64,000 bases of DNA. Source: Butyrivibrio sp. WCD3002. Its GTDB lineage: Bacteria > Bacillota > Clostridia > Lachnospirales > Lachnospiraceae. How positions within the stretch are numbered: position 1 is the first letter of the stretch; each line of letters starts with the position of its first letter. The stretch spans positions 41,411-105,410 of the forward strand of contig NZ_AUJO01000016.1 of NCBI RefSeq assembly GCF_000424265.1. Direction: 5' to 3'. Below the pieces are notes generated by a model, which did no database searches, was not told where the DNA came from, and saw only the letters and a program-made list of their open reading frames with translations. Positions 33,830 to 42,486 of the stretch are shown piece after piece. Both the position numbers and the translations under genes were made by a program.

Positions 33830-34831
33830 TCAAACGGATATTTTGCTCATATAATAGGCATACAGATTTCTATAAGTGTCGTAATCATAGTGCAGCCCAT
33901 CATTTGTGCTAAATCCATTATTCTGCAAAAATGTGTATCCGTCAAGATAACATACTCTGCTGTCGAGGCCGCTCTGAAGCTTAGAATTGAATGCCTCAAT
34001 ATCAGCATTGGTAATGGTAGGATAATCACTCACGGGAAGAACGGCAGCATAGTAGACAGTTGCCCCCTTTGATACCCATGAATCAATCTTGGAATTAACC
34101 TTCTTAATATACTTATCTACATTATGCAGATCGTTTACGCCAAAATTAATTATGATAGCTGTTCCGCTTCCGGCATTTGCATCAATTGAAGGGATTGCAG
34201 TGTTCACAAAGAAATCATAGCCCTCGCCTACCTGTGCAACCCATACGCTGCCACTTTTTCCTACAGCCTGATTCATCTGAACTGTTCTTGAATCGCCTGC
34301 GAAAACAAAATTTGATACCACCGGAACAACCTTCTCCTGCAAATAATCGCTCTTGATATACCTTGCTTCGCCATCATAAAGGACCTGATACCAGCCGTTG
34401 TCAGTCTCGCCAAGTGCAGAAACGCTGACGCCTCTGTTTAAAACTGCAACCTTGTCATAGTCTGTTCCGGCACCTGTTCTGACATTAACTCTGTCACTTG
34501 TATAAAGCGTTTTCTCAGATTCAAAAACACTGATGCTGTAATCCGGAATCACAATATCTTCTTCGGGAGTATTATTAATAGAAACAAGACCTTCCTCAGC
34601 CTCTTCGTCATCGTTTGCTTTCGCCATAACGACAGCCTTACTCACATCATAAGACTTTTCTTCATCGACAGCTTCGATCTCCAAAGCCTCAGCAACAACC
34701 GGTGTCTGCGCCGTAGTGGCAGGTCTTAGTAAAGAAGCACATATTAAAATAAGCATAACAATAGCCGATGCCGCAAGCATCGTCAATTCGAATGAAGTAA
34801 CATTCTTTTGTCTTATCGAAATATGGCTCAT
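33830..34831 (-). CDS. Membrane-anchored SH3b plus SGNH-hydrolase-like protein
   Basis: The product has 333 residues. A membrane anchor covers residues 14-36 ('LTMLAASAIVMLILICASLL'), followed by an acidic linker. Residues 108-168 are a bacterial SH3 domain ('TSDRVNVRTGAGTDYDKVAV', 'GWYQVLYDGEARYIKSDYL'). Residues 172-333 are an SGNH fold: 'FVFAGDSRTVQM' (block I, GDS with Ser), 'INFGVNDLHN' (block III, GxND) and 'DGLHYDYDTY' (block V, DxxH). SGNH enzymes here would deacylate or modify a cell-wall glycan; SH3b domains bind peptidoglycan. GAGG lies before the ATG. Confidence 0.88.
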   Translation of the reverse strand: MSHISIRQKNVTSFELTMLAASAIVMLILICASLLRPATTAQTPVVAEALEIEAVDEEKSYDVSKAVVMAKANDDEEAEEGLVSINNTPEEDIVIPDYSISVFESEKTLYTSDRVNVRTGAGTDYDKVAVLNRGVSVSALGETDNGWYQVLYDGEARYIKSDYLQEKVVPVVSNFVFAGDSRTVQMNQAVGKSGSVWVAQVGEGYDFFVNTAIPSIDANAGSGTAIIINFGVNDLHNVDKYIKKVNSKIDSWVSKGATVYYAAVLPVSDYPTITNADIEAFNSKLQSGLDSRVCYLDGYTFLQNNGFSTNDGLHYDYDTYRNLYAYYMSKISV

Positions 34832-34890
34832 AAATAACCTCGGAGTCTATAAAACAGAAGGGAGCGCACTGCTCCCCACAAATCCGAATG

Positions 34891-35487
34891 TTAACCCATT
34901 TTTACAGATTTGTCAAATTTATTACAAATCCAGTGAATAAATAAAAGCATCACCCATATGGTATAACCTATGGCACTTCCAATGGTGTTTGTGACCACAT
35001 CATCGAGCTCCGCAAACCCAAGGCCAAAGGAATACTGGATCACCTCGATACAAAGCGAAACCAGAATGCACGCAGGAATACATATATGCGGCTTCCTGAA
35101 TGCCTTAAAAGCTGAGGGCATGAGAATTCCCATCGGAATAAACAGCAGTATGTTTTCTATAAAAAATGCCTTGGTCGTAACAGAGTGTCCCCAGGTGGAC
35201 CACAGCTGTGTATTCACACCGGAAAAGCTATCAGGCTCCCTGCTCATAAGCACAATATAAACGAAGGCCGTCATATATATAAGAAGCATGAAAACCGCCA
35301 CCGCGTGATCGGTACCAAGTCTTCTCTCTTTTTTTAAAAGCTTACAAAAAAGGGAATACAGCAAATAGACCGCCCCATAGATTAGGGCGATCACAATGCC
35401 GACTCCGGCGTATCTTGTAACATTACCTATATCGTCAAGGATGCGCATAAAAACATCCTTATTTTCGTTTAAAAAATCCAAAATCAT
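34891..35487 (-). CDS. VanZ-family membrane protein
   Basis: The product has 198 residues and about five transmembrane helices. The VanZ signature is visible: 'FIENILLFIPMGILMPSAF' and 'CIEVIQYSFGLGFAELDDVV' followed by 'TNTIGSAIGY'. VanZ proteins give low-level teicoplanin or lipoglycopeptide tolerance in some hosts, and their wider role is in envelope chemistry. It is encoded between an envelope SGNH protein and an anchored protein in the same direction; the stop of the upstream gene is at 35489, two bp before this start. A short GGGAGC hairpin follows the gene. Confidence 0.93.
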   Translation of the reverse strand: MILDFLNENKDVFMRILDDIGNVTRYAGVGIVIALIYGAVYLLYSLFCKLLKKERRLGTDHAVAVFMLLIYMTAFVYIVLMSREPDSFSGVNTQLWSTWGHSVTTKAFFIENILLFIPMGILMPSAFKAFRKPHICIPACILVSLCIEVIQYSFGLGFAELDDVVTNTIGSAIGYTIWVMLLFIHWICNKFDKSVKMG

Positions 35488-35488
35488 A

Positions 35489-37039
35489 TCATTTAACTAC
35501 AGTATCCCTTGCATAAATTATGCACTGCACAATATTAGAGCGCTGCTCTCTTGTAAGAACATAGCTTACGCCAAAGCTCTTGGTTGCTCCCGAATAAAAA
35601 TCCGTAATGGAGTCGCGGCAGGCTGCTATGGCATTACCGCGCCTATCAAGTGCAATAACTGTAACAGGGATAAAATCTATATTTTTCTCCGTCTCATTAG
35701 TAACATTCGCGGACAATGTAAAATAGCCCTTATTGTTACTTCCATATACTATTCTGTCAATATCATGATCAACCTTGGGATCATCCGCACATTTCTGGAT
35801 ATCAAGGCGTGGCATGATGAAATACTCATTTACCTTATATAATGAAAGCCCGGGGTACTGCGGCTTCTCAGGCGCAGCATCCTCTTCTGCTTCATCTGCA
35901 GCTTCAGATGTGATACCTTCAAGTACTGTTCCTGGTTCGGCATCTTCCAATGCGCTCTCATCACTTGCTGATGTATCTGAGTCAGCTGCATTAGCATCTG
36001 TTGTATTTGCATCAGTTGCAGACTCTGATGCATCCGACTTATTGTCTGATTTTTCAGTGTCAGATGAACTGTCCGATTTTTCTGCTGCCTTATTATCGCC
36101 ATTTTCGCTGGAAGATTCTGCTGCATCTGCATCCTTGGAAGCATCTGCTGCCGCCAGGAAAATCTGAGGTCTGACATCCACAGATGATACTCCGCTTTCA
36201 GACGCTCCTGCTTTTATTGAAGCTATTGTATTTGTTTTTCCTGATTCCAGCCTTGCATCATCAAGCTTGGTTCCGCTGGATTCGCTAGAAGAATCGGATG
36301 AACCGTCATCTTCTGTAATGCTGGTACCGGGTCCTGAATTCTCGCTGCTTTCTTCGATATCGCCGTTATCAACATCTCTTATTCCCAGCGCTTTTTCAAG
36401 CTCGTCTATATCAACAGCATTTACATCTTCGCCATTATCTATGGCGCCTTCAATAGTATCGCCGCTCTCTACATCAAGAACCTCTCCCGAAAGATCGCCC
36501 TCCTCGATTGTGACGCTGTCTTCCCTTGTCTTTATCTGGCCATAGGGCACATAGAAAAATCCCTTTTCGCCCGGAGCAATAACATCAGGCACTGCCCTGA
36601 CATAATCATAGGAATCTACTACATTAAGCGTTCTGTCTTCAATATCAAAAACAGAATTGCTTCCAAGGTAAAGATTGCCGGACCCGATATTTTCCACAGT
36701 TACAACTGCATGAAAGCCCGAGTACGTACCATCATCCTCATAAACAAAGTTAGTGCCGGTTATGCGATAATCTATGTTCTCTGCTGCTGTACCACCGGCC
36801 GAAACTGCATTTGAGCCTGTTTCACCATTTATGTTTTCATCGGTTCCGTATCTGAAAATCCAGTTACCATCACTGTCATAATAGGCAGAGTTATCAAGCT
36901 CCTCTTCCTCGGCCGTTTCACTTTCAACTGTCTCGACGATGGGCTTGGGATTATACTTGTTATACATATAATAAGCACCGAAAATAAATCCACAAACCAG
37001 CGTTATTATCAGTGCAAAAGATGTAATTGCGTATTTCAT
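35489..37039 (-). CDS. Membrane-anchored protein with two beta-domains and a disordered Ser/Asp/Ala linker
   Basis: The product has 516 residues. A transmembrane anchor is at residues 4-25. A first beta-domain (about 75-180) has 'ITGTNFVYEDDGTYSGFHAVV' and 'VENIGSGNLYL'; the second (about 405-516) has 'GYFTLSANVTNETEKNI' and 'VTVIALDRRGNAIAACRDSI'. Both look like FxLYD/immunoglobulin-like domains. Residues 190-385 are low complexity. The arrangement suggests an extracytoplasmic sensor or adhesin, but no family is certain. The ATG at 37039 has GAGGGGAG upstream. Confidence 0.75.
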   Translation of the reverse strand: MKYAITSFALIITLVCGFIFGAYYMYNKYNPKPIVETVESETAEEEELDNSAYYDSDGNWIFRYGTDENINGETGSNAVSAGGTAAENIDYRITGTNFVYEDDGTYSGFHAVVTVENIGSGNLYLGSNSVFDIEDRTLNVVDSYDYVRAVPDVIAPGEKGFFYVPYGQIKTREDSVTIEEGDLSGEVLDVESGDTIEGAIDNGEDVNAVDIDELEKALGIRDVDNGDIEESSENSGPGTSITEDDGSSDSSSESSGTKLDDARLESGKTNTIASIKAGASESGVSSVDVRPQIFLAAADASKDADAAESSSENGDNKAAEKSDSSSDTEKSDNKSDASESATDANTTDANAADSDTSASDESALEDAEPGTVLEGITSEAADEAEEDAAPEKPQYPGLSLYKVNEYFIMPRLDIQKCADDPKVDHDIDRIVYGSNNKGYFTLSANVTNETEKNIDFIPVTVIALDRRGNAIAACRDSITDFYSGATKSFGVSYVLTREQRSNIVQCIIYARDTVVK

Positions 37040-37214
37040 GACACTCCCCTCAGACACAGATTAGTGGTTAAAAACCACTTTATACATAAAATGGTAGCAA
37101 ACATCAACATTTATAGCAATGCAAAACACATTTTATTCATATATATATCGGCACATTTTGCCGATTTTTGAACCCCTCTGTCGCTGCTGTCAGTATAACT
37201 AAGTTAGTTGGCCT

Positions 37215-37889
37215 TTAGTTATGCAAAAATGCATAGAGCTCATCCATACTGCTAACGATGGCAAGGGCTCCGTCTTTTATCATCTGTTCCTTATCGCCAA
37301 AGCCCCAGGCTACGCAAATAGTAGGGATTCCGCATTCAGCTGCGCCAAGTACGTCGTATGAGGTATCTCCTATCATAACTGTATTGTGCTCCTCAATAGT
37401 TACTGAATCCGTGCTGTCCTTGGCAGTTTCAATTTTCTTTTGAAGATATTTTATGACATCTTCCTTGGTCTCACGACTGCCATCCATGGTCGATCCTGCA
37501 ACCTCATCAAAATACTTTGTCATATCAAAATGATCGAGCACTTCAAGGGATGTCTTTTCTGGCTTTGAAGTAGCCACATAAAGCTTAAAGCCTTCACTCT
37601 TTAGCTTCTGTAAAAGCTCTGTCATTCCGGGATAAGGGCTATTCTCAAACTTTCCGACAGTGTTATAGCGCTCTCTGTAAACTGCTATTGCCCTTTCTTT
37701 TTCACTTTCCGGAATGCCGCCTCTTACAAGACTGCTCCCAAGTGGCGGTCCGATAAAGGTCTGAAGAAGGCTCTGCTCCGGCTGCTTATATCCCATTTTT
37801 TCAAAGGCATAGTGAAAACACTTAAAGATGCCCTCCGATGAATCCGTAAGTGTTCCGTCTAAATCAAATAGTAAGTTTTTATATTTCAT
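37215..37889 (-). CDS. HAD hydrolase, phosphoglycolate-phosphatase-like
   Basis: The product has about 224 residues. Motif I is 'NLLFDLDGTLTDSSEGI', motif II 'LYVATSKPEKTSL', and motifs III/IV 'TVMIGDTSYDVLGAAECG'. A helical C1 cap lies between. Members hydrolyse small phosphate esters such as 2-phosphoglycolate, pyrophosphate or nucleotides. The ATG at 37889 has AGAGGA upstream. It is followed by an AT-rich 175-bp gap and lies 23 bp downstream of a lipoprotein gene on the same strand, with SfsA further upstream. Confidence 0.93.
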   Translation of the reverse strand: MKYKNLLFDLDGTLTDSSEGIFKCFHYAFEKMGYKQPEQSLLQTFIGPPLGSSLVRGGIPESEKERAIAVYRERYNTVGKFENSPYPGMTELLQKLKSEGFKLYVATSKPEKTSLEVLDHFDMTKYFDEVAGSTMDGSRETKEDVIKYLQKKIETAKDSTDSVTIEEHNTVMIGDTSYDVLGAAECGIPTICVAWGFGDKEQMIKDGALAIVSSMDELYAFLHN

Positions 37890-37912
37890 ATAATCCTCTG
37901 TCTGAACAGATT

Positions 37913-38587
37913 TCAATTCATAAAATTCAAGAAATCATTAAGGTCAAAATCCTTGCCGGTTCTGTCTTTATAGATTTCCTCAAAGGTTCTGTTCTGGTCC
38001 TCGGGATCAAAATCCACATCCTTGGCATGGGATTTCATTGGATCATCATCCTCTAAAAACTCGTACGCCATGTTGTGTATGATCCACTCATAAACCATGT
38101 CGTCAGCTGTTCTGAAGGACTCCATGTCCCTGCCATGAACAGGCTTTTCGTCAATCAAAGCCTTACAAATAATAATCATATCACTTTCATTATTTATCTT
38201 GTAGGAGTTTATGATCTTCCAGTTATCCGTGATGTATTCTGCACTGTACTGCTCGCCATCATACATAAAAGTATAATTCGCGCCGCTTCCATCAACATCG
38301 GTAAGCTTTATATCTGCAGTGGACTTAAGGAGACCGGGCTTTGTCGAGGCTGTAGCTGCAGAAGACCGGGATGAATCTGCCTCGGTAGTTATTGATTCTG
38401 ATGTAACCGACTCATTTATTTGGGCAGTATCCTCTGTTCGCTTATTCGCTTCTGTTTTTTCCTCATCAACGCTTTCACCCTGAATCTGCGTCCATAACTC
38501 TGCGCTTTCATCCTGCTTCTTGCTTCCGCAACCAGTAAAAAGCGCAACTGCTAATATCGCTGTTATATATACTAATCTTTTTTTCAT
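37913..38587 (-). CDS. Putative lipoprotein
   Basis: The product has 224 residues. A lipoprotein signal covers residues 1-20, with the lipobox 'LFTGC' and the Cys at about 20. The linker is Thr/Ser/Glu-rich. A globular C-terminal part follows ('NYTFMYDGEQYSAEYITDNW', 'DMIIICKALIDEKPVHGRDM', 'IEDDDPMKSHAKD'-like acidic end). No family is recognised. The ATG at 38587 lies five bp after the SfsA stop, so translation may be coupled. Its own ribosome site is weak. A longer start at 38617 is possible but would spoil the signal peptide. Confidence 0.75.
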   Translation of the reverse strand: MKKRLVYITAILAVALFTGCGSKKQDESAELWTQIQGESVDEEKTEANKRTEDTAQINESVTSESITTEADSSRSSAATASTKPGLLKSTADIKLTDVDGSGANYTFMYDGEQYSAEYITDNWKIINSYKINNESDMIIICKALIDEKPVHGRDMESFRTADDMVYEWIIHNMAYEFLEDDDPMKSHAKDVDFDPEDQNRTFEEIYKDRTGKDFDLNDFLNFMN

Positions 38588-38591
38588 ATCT

Positions 38592-39272
38592 TTAATCGCT
38601 ACCGCGATACCCCACAATCTCCTTCACAATCTCAAGACTATCCTCCGTGACCTTGCACAGATAAAAAATCACCTTCACTCCTGCTGCCCTGGCTTCTGCA
38701 AAGGCAGCTGCAAAATCAGGATCTGTGGCATCATTAGGCTTCACCTCAGTTATGCCCTCACCCTGAATAACAAAAGCAACTGCAGTCTCATAACCCTCTG
38801 AAACAGCACCTGCAAGCTCCCTGAGGTGCTTTGCACCGCGCTCTGTGGGAGCATCAGGAAAATAGCCTACGCCATCAACAAAAAGCGTACAGCCCTTAAC
38901 TTCCATAAGGTGCTTTTCATCACCTTTTTCCATATAAAAATCAATTCTCGAATCACCGAATTTATATTCAGGTTTTACAAGACTATACTCACCCTTACCA
39001 AGCAGCCACTCCCTTACAACAGCATTAGGTGCCTGAGAATCAATGTTGATTATGCGTCCATCCTTTTCTACTGCCACAAGATCATAGGGAGTTTTTCTCT
39101 CAGGATTTGACGCCTTTTCCAAGAATACCCTGCAGCCCGGAATTAGAAGCTCTCTGCATCTTCCGGTATTTTTCACATGAACTGTGACCTCTTTTCCATC
39201 AAGCATAACCTTAGCTATGAATCTGTTTGGCCGGGATATGAATTTCGCCTCAGAAATTGCATTATATTGCAT
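38592..39272 (-). CDS. sfsA: DNA/RNA nuclease SfsA family
   Basis: The product has 226 residues, the usual length. Conserved SfsA segments are 'RPNRFIAKVMLDGKEV', 'VHVKNTGRCRELL', 'SQAPNAVVREWL', 'RIDFYMEKGDEKHLMEVKGCTL' (OB-fold plus PD-(D/E)XK-like core), 'FPDAPTERGAKHLREL' and 'FVIQG'. It was first described as a sugar fermentation stimulation protein and later given nuclease activity in some species. It is followed at once by the lipoprotein gene. Upstream lies a broken AAC(3) remnant. Confidence 0.97.
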   Translation of the reverse strand: MQYNAISEAKFISRPNRFIAKVMLDGKEVTVHVKNTGRCRELLIPGCRVFLEKASNPERKTPYDLVAVEKDGRIINIDSQAPNAVVREWLLGKGEYSLVKPEYKFGDSRIDFYMEKGDEKHLMEVKGCTLFVDGVGYFPDAPTERGAKHLRELAGAVSEGYETAVAFVIQGEGITEVKPNDATDPDFAAAFAEARAAGVKVIFYLCKVTEDSLEIVKEIVGYRGSD

Positions 39273-39285
39273 TTAAAATTCTCCG

Positions 39286-39445
39286 TTACTGATAATACTC
39301 CTCCGGAATCTTCATAGGTGCTATGCATAGATCCCTGTCAGTTCTATCCCAGATCTTCCGAACAGTATCCGTCATTTTCCTGGCGTCGCAGACATATACA
39401 AGCGCATCACCAAGCTTTGAATATGTCGTTTTGTGTAACCGGCAT
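39286..39445 (-). pseudogene. AAC(3)-family acetyltransferase remnant with an internal deletion
   Basis: From 39445 the minus strand encodes MPVTQNDIFKAW and stops; this is the start of an aminoglycoside 3-N-acetyltransferase-like protein. In another frame, from about 39416 to 39286, it encodes 'KLGDALVYVCDARKMTDTV' and 'PEEYYQ', which fits the C-terminal end of the same family. The middle (about 200 residues) is missing. The first 26 bp are identical to the start of the second AAC(3) fragment at 43698. Confidence 0.55.
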
Positions 39446-39458
39446 AGCATCCCCTGCA

Positions 39459-41588
39459 CTAAAACTTTTTAATCACTTTCTCCATAGCTTTTAACGGACA
39501 TAGTACTAGCTGAATCCCAAAGTTACTGGTCAGCCACTTCACATCGAGCATACCTTTTTCAACGAGAGATATTACTGTATCTGATGAAAAAGGACAATCC
39601 TCCGGAAATTCACAGTCATCGCTTTTTGTAAGTCGCATGCATGTCTTTAGCAGTTTCTTCTCATCCGCATTAAGGAAGCTTACCATCTCATTTGGCTTTC
39701 GTATTATCCTGTCAGTAATTATGTCGACCAGAACTTCTTTTTTTGCTCCACTGTTCACCAAAAGCCCCAGCTCCCCGACCATATACTCAAGAGTCTGCTT
39801 TTTGCACATGGAGACTACATCTCTGGTGCGCTGCGCCCATTCAGAGGTAATGATTATATCTAACTCTTCAAGAGTATCCTCATCAAACTGCCCCTCACCA
39901 AATGCATCCAAAACTCTCTGTATTTTCTGCTTCTGAGAAGATAGTTTTTCTTCCTCCGGAACAAGGCCGTAAAAATCTCCATTCATAAGGTTCTCAGATA
40001 TCTTGCTCTTAGCATATTCCATGAAATCTGCTTCTGATCTGGACGCAGCTTCCAACGCTTCATCCATATCTATCCCAAGGAAATTCATCATTTCCGCGAT
40101 TTCCCTGTCTGTTTCCGGATCGTCTACATATTCATAAAAATCTGAGACTATTGGCGTATCACCTAATGTAATCTCTATTCCGCACACCTTGCATACATCT
40201 GCTATCATGTTTGAAATCATGATATCTTTTACAACTATCGACTTCGGTTTTCCATGTGATAAAATAGCATTTGCCAGAAGGTTACAAGCTTCCTCTTCTT
40301 TTATCATGGACGGCTCTATCATCATACGGGCAATTATGATTTCATTTTTTCTGGAAGCAATAAGAACAGTGGGCATAAAAAGCGGTTTTGAGAATTCTTC
40401 ATCCTGAACTATTCCTCCGCTAATCTGCATATCCAGTTCCCATGTATCGTTATTCTTTTTTGCTTTCTTCAACTTGGTTGTATTGCTATCAACTACCATC
40501 TGTGGAGCCACAAATAGTTTTTCCTTCTCAGGTAGCTTCTTTATTCCAAACTCGAAATCTCCACCCTTTGACTCATATGAAAAAATAGTAAAATTGTCTC
40601 TGATCTCATTTATATTTTCCTTGCATCTATCGAGAATCTCCAGCAAAAGAGTCAAAAATTCTGTACATATTCTTACTTCTTTTCCATCAAGTATATATGG
40701 TGCAAACCCGGGAGAATACTTATCAAAATAGATATAAGATTTCTTTCCCCGAAACTTAAGTCCAAGCTTCTTGATCAGTTCTTCATGTCCGGGAGACAAA
40801 TCCTCCTTATCTCCAATCCACATATTTATGCTATTTTGCCCAAGTATTACATGCGAATCTTCTATTCCATAATGGTCCGTTAATACCATTCTTCTCATTT
40901 GGCTATAGCCTTCATCTCCAAGATATAGAGAAAATCCGTATTCCATTCCGCCATTACCCATGATAATGAATTCACCAAAAACCTCATCATCAAAACGGAT
41001 TTCCACAACATCTGAGTTCATCATATAAGTCCAGGGTTTCTTCTTTTTAAACTCAAAAGCAAGTTTGTAAAGCTTCTCCCATTCCTCTTTGGTCGCCTCT
41101 TCTCTTGTTCCTGCCGGATAATCTGCCGTTTCATCACTGTCTATTATCTCGAAATACTCATCATAAAAACTGTCATCAGCATATTCATCATCCCAGTCTT
41201 CATCCGGATACTGCTCCACTTCTCCAGAGCTTTCTATGACTTTCGCAGGAATGAAGCCCTTTTCATCGATAGCATCTTCTACCGTTATAAGGAATGTCCA
41301 ATCATCGCCATAATCATAGTTCAGCCTGAAAACTGAACCTTTCCTTATTCCTGTTGAATAAAGCTTCACATTAGTTTTCTTGCCACTTCCAAATTCCGAC
41401 TTCATTCTCTCATAAACAACGCCATCTATTTCAAAATCATAAAGATGATCGTAATCAAAACTAACAGAATTAAGTATGGCAATACAAAGGTCATCCAGAG
41501 TGGACGTTCCGCCAATTTCTATTTTTCTCATCACCCCATGGGTATAATACGCCCCGCCAACAAGCTCTATTTTCAAAATGTATTTCAT
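39459..41588 (-). CDS. pRiA4b ORF-3-like protein with a C-terminal extension
   Basis: The product has 709 residues. Residues 1-130 match the plasmid pRiA4b ORF-3 family: 'TLDDLCIAILNSVSFDYDHLYDFEIDG' (read in two parts) and 'SVFRLNYDYGDDWTFLITVED'. Residues 330-470 resemble DUF6930-type regions ('ILSHGKPKSIVVKDIMISNMI', 'CGIEITLGDTPIVSDFYEYV', quoted around residue 460). The rest is acidic and helical. The function is unknown; related proteins occur on plasmids and in accessory regions. AGGAG lies before the ATG. The region just upstream (41589-41706) encodes no complete gene. Confidence 0.78.
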   Translation of the reverse strand: MKYILKIELVGGAYYTHGVMRKIEIGGTSTLDDLCIAILNSVSFDYDHLYDFEIDGVVYERMKSEFGSGKKTNVKLYSTGIRKGSVFRLNYDYGDDWTFLITVEDAIDEKGFIPAKVIESSGEVEQYPDEDWDDEYADDSFYDEYFEIIDSDETADYPAGTREEATKEEWEKLYKLAFEFKKKKPWTYMMNSDVVEIRFDDEVFGEFIIMGNGGMEYGFSLYLGDEGYSQMRRMVLTDHYGIEDSHVILGQNSINMWIGDKEDLSPGHEELIKKLGLKFRGKKSYIYFDKYSPGFAPYILDGKEVRICTEFLTLLLEILDRCKENINEIRDNFTIFSYESKGGDFEFGIKKLPEKEKLFVAPQMVVDSNTTKLKKAKKNNDTWELDMQISGGIVQDEEFSKPLFMPTVLIASRKNEIIIARMMIEPSMIKEEEACNLLANAILSHGKPKSIVVKDIMISNMIADVCKVCGIEITLGDTPIVSDFYEYVDDPETDREIAEMMNFLGIDMDEALEAASRSEADFMEYAKSKISENLMNGDFYGLVPEEEKLSSQKQKIQRVLDAFGEGQFDEDTLEELDIIITSEWAQRTRDVVSMCKKQTLEYMVGELGLLVNSGAKKEVLVDIITDRIIRKPNEMVSFLNADEKKLLKTCMRLTKSDDCEFPEDCPFSSDTVISLVEKGMLDVKWLTSNFGIQLVLCPLKAMEKVIKKF

Positions 41589-41706
41589 TACATGTCTCCT
41601 CTATTATCTAACCAGTTCTTTGTATACCTCTTTAAGACTATCCCTTGGAACCACTTTGCCCTTTACCGCCTTTTCGTAAGATCTAATCCACAAAGGGCTA
41701 TAATCA

Positions 41707-42483
41707 TCATAGTTCCTTAAATCTTCTATACATAGTAGCTCTACTTACACCCAATTCAGCAATAGCCTCATCTTCCGTTATTAGTCCCTCTTTTAGCTTT
41801 CTACTGACTTCGTAAATCTTTGGACGAGATATTTTCTTTTTCTTTCTTCCTCTATAAAGCCCCTTCTTTTTAGCTTCTGCAACACCCTCTCTCAACCTTG
41901 AATTCCTGTATTCCGACTCATTTTTATACATATTAAAAAGCAGACTATAAAATGCCATGCGATTGGAATCATTTATCTCTGCACCCTCTATCAGAATATC
42001 ATCACCCTGACAAATATGAATAAGCAAATCATGACTCATGTTTTTGGCCCTGCAAGCATTATTACTAACACTATATTCCACCTTCTTTTTCTCATCAGAT
42101 GCTTCAAATCGGCGGACATAAAGCCTGTCTCCACTATAATGTGTATCTGTCCTTATAAGCCATTCAAGCTGATTGAGATAGTCCATACCAACTTCGTCTA
42201 ATAATTCCCACAGATTTTCCCTATTTTTTGATGGAGTTCTTTCACTTATAAAAGTCGGAACTAGATTTTTTCTGGTATAACACTTTTTTCTCTTATCTAG
42301 ATCAATTCCCGGAATACCTTGAAACAGATCCGCCCCCAGCAGATCAATCACATTATAATAGGGCATAAAATCATATTGAAAATCACCATTCTGATACTCA
42401 GTATATACTATCTTCGCAATTTTATATTCAATATGGTAATTATCCTGAAGAACAATTAAACCTGTTGTTTCAATACTATCCAT
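41707..42483 (-). CDS. Kinase partner: shared domain and C-terminal resolvase-type HTH, module 3
   Basis: The product has 258 residues. Residues 18-126 are the shared partner domain ('FISERTPSKNRENLWELLDE', 'GMDYLNQLEWLI', 'YSGDRLYVRRF'). Residues 140-205 are a linker. Residues 205-258 are a resolvase/Hin-type helix-turn-helix ('RGRKKKKISRPKIYEVSRKL', 'DEAIAELGVSRATMYRRF'). There is no recombinase catalytic domain, so this is a DNA-binding regulator rather than an invertase. The start lies three bp after the stop of the HipA-like kinase gene, so it is co-translated and probably controls that kinase. Confidence 0.78.
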   Translation of the reverse strand: MDSIETTGLIVLQDNYHIEYKIAKIVYTEYQNGDFQYDFMPYYNVIDLLGADLFQGIPGIDLDKRKKCYTRKNLVPTFISERTPSKNRENLWELLDEVGMDYLNQLEWLIRTDTHYSGDRLYVRRFEASDEKKKVEYSVSNNACRAKNMSHDLLIHICQGDDILIEGAEINDSNRMAFYSLLFNMYKNESEYRNSRLREGVAEAKKKGLYRGRKKKKISRPKIYEVSRKLKEGLITEDEAIAELGVSRATMYRRFKEL

Positions 42484-42486
42484 GTA

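Noticed and set aside
35775..36545. Ser-rich plus-strand frames and Gln/Met-rich minus-strand frames at the linker of the anchored protein
   Set aside because: They are frame shadows of an Asp/Ser/Ala-rich repeat region.
41589..41706. A short minus-strand frame encoding 'SPLWIRSYEKAVKGKVVPRD'
   Set aside because: It looks protein-like but has no start codon with a ribosome site and overlaps the end of the module 3 partner gene. It may be a remnant, and there is too little to call.
41707..42483. Site-specific recombinase, suggested by the resolvase-type HTH
   Set aside because: The N-terminal part has no serine-recombinase catalytic motif and instead matches the shared kinase-partner domain.
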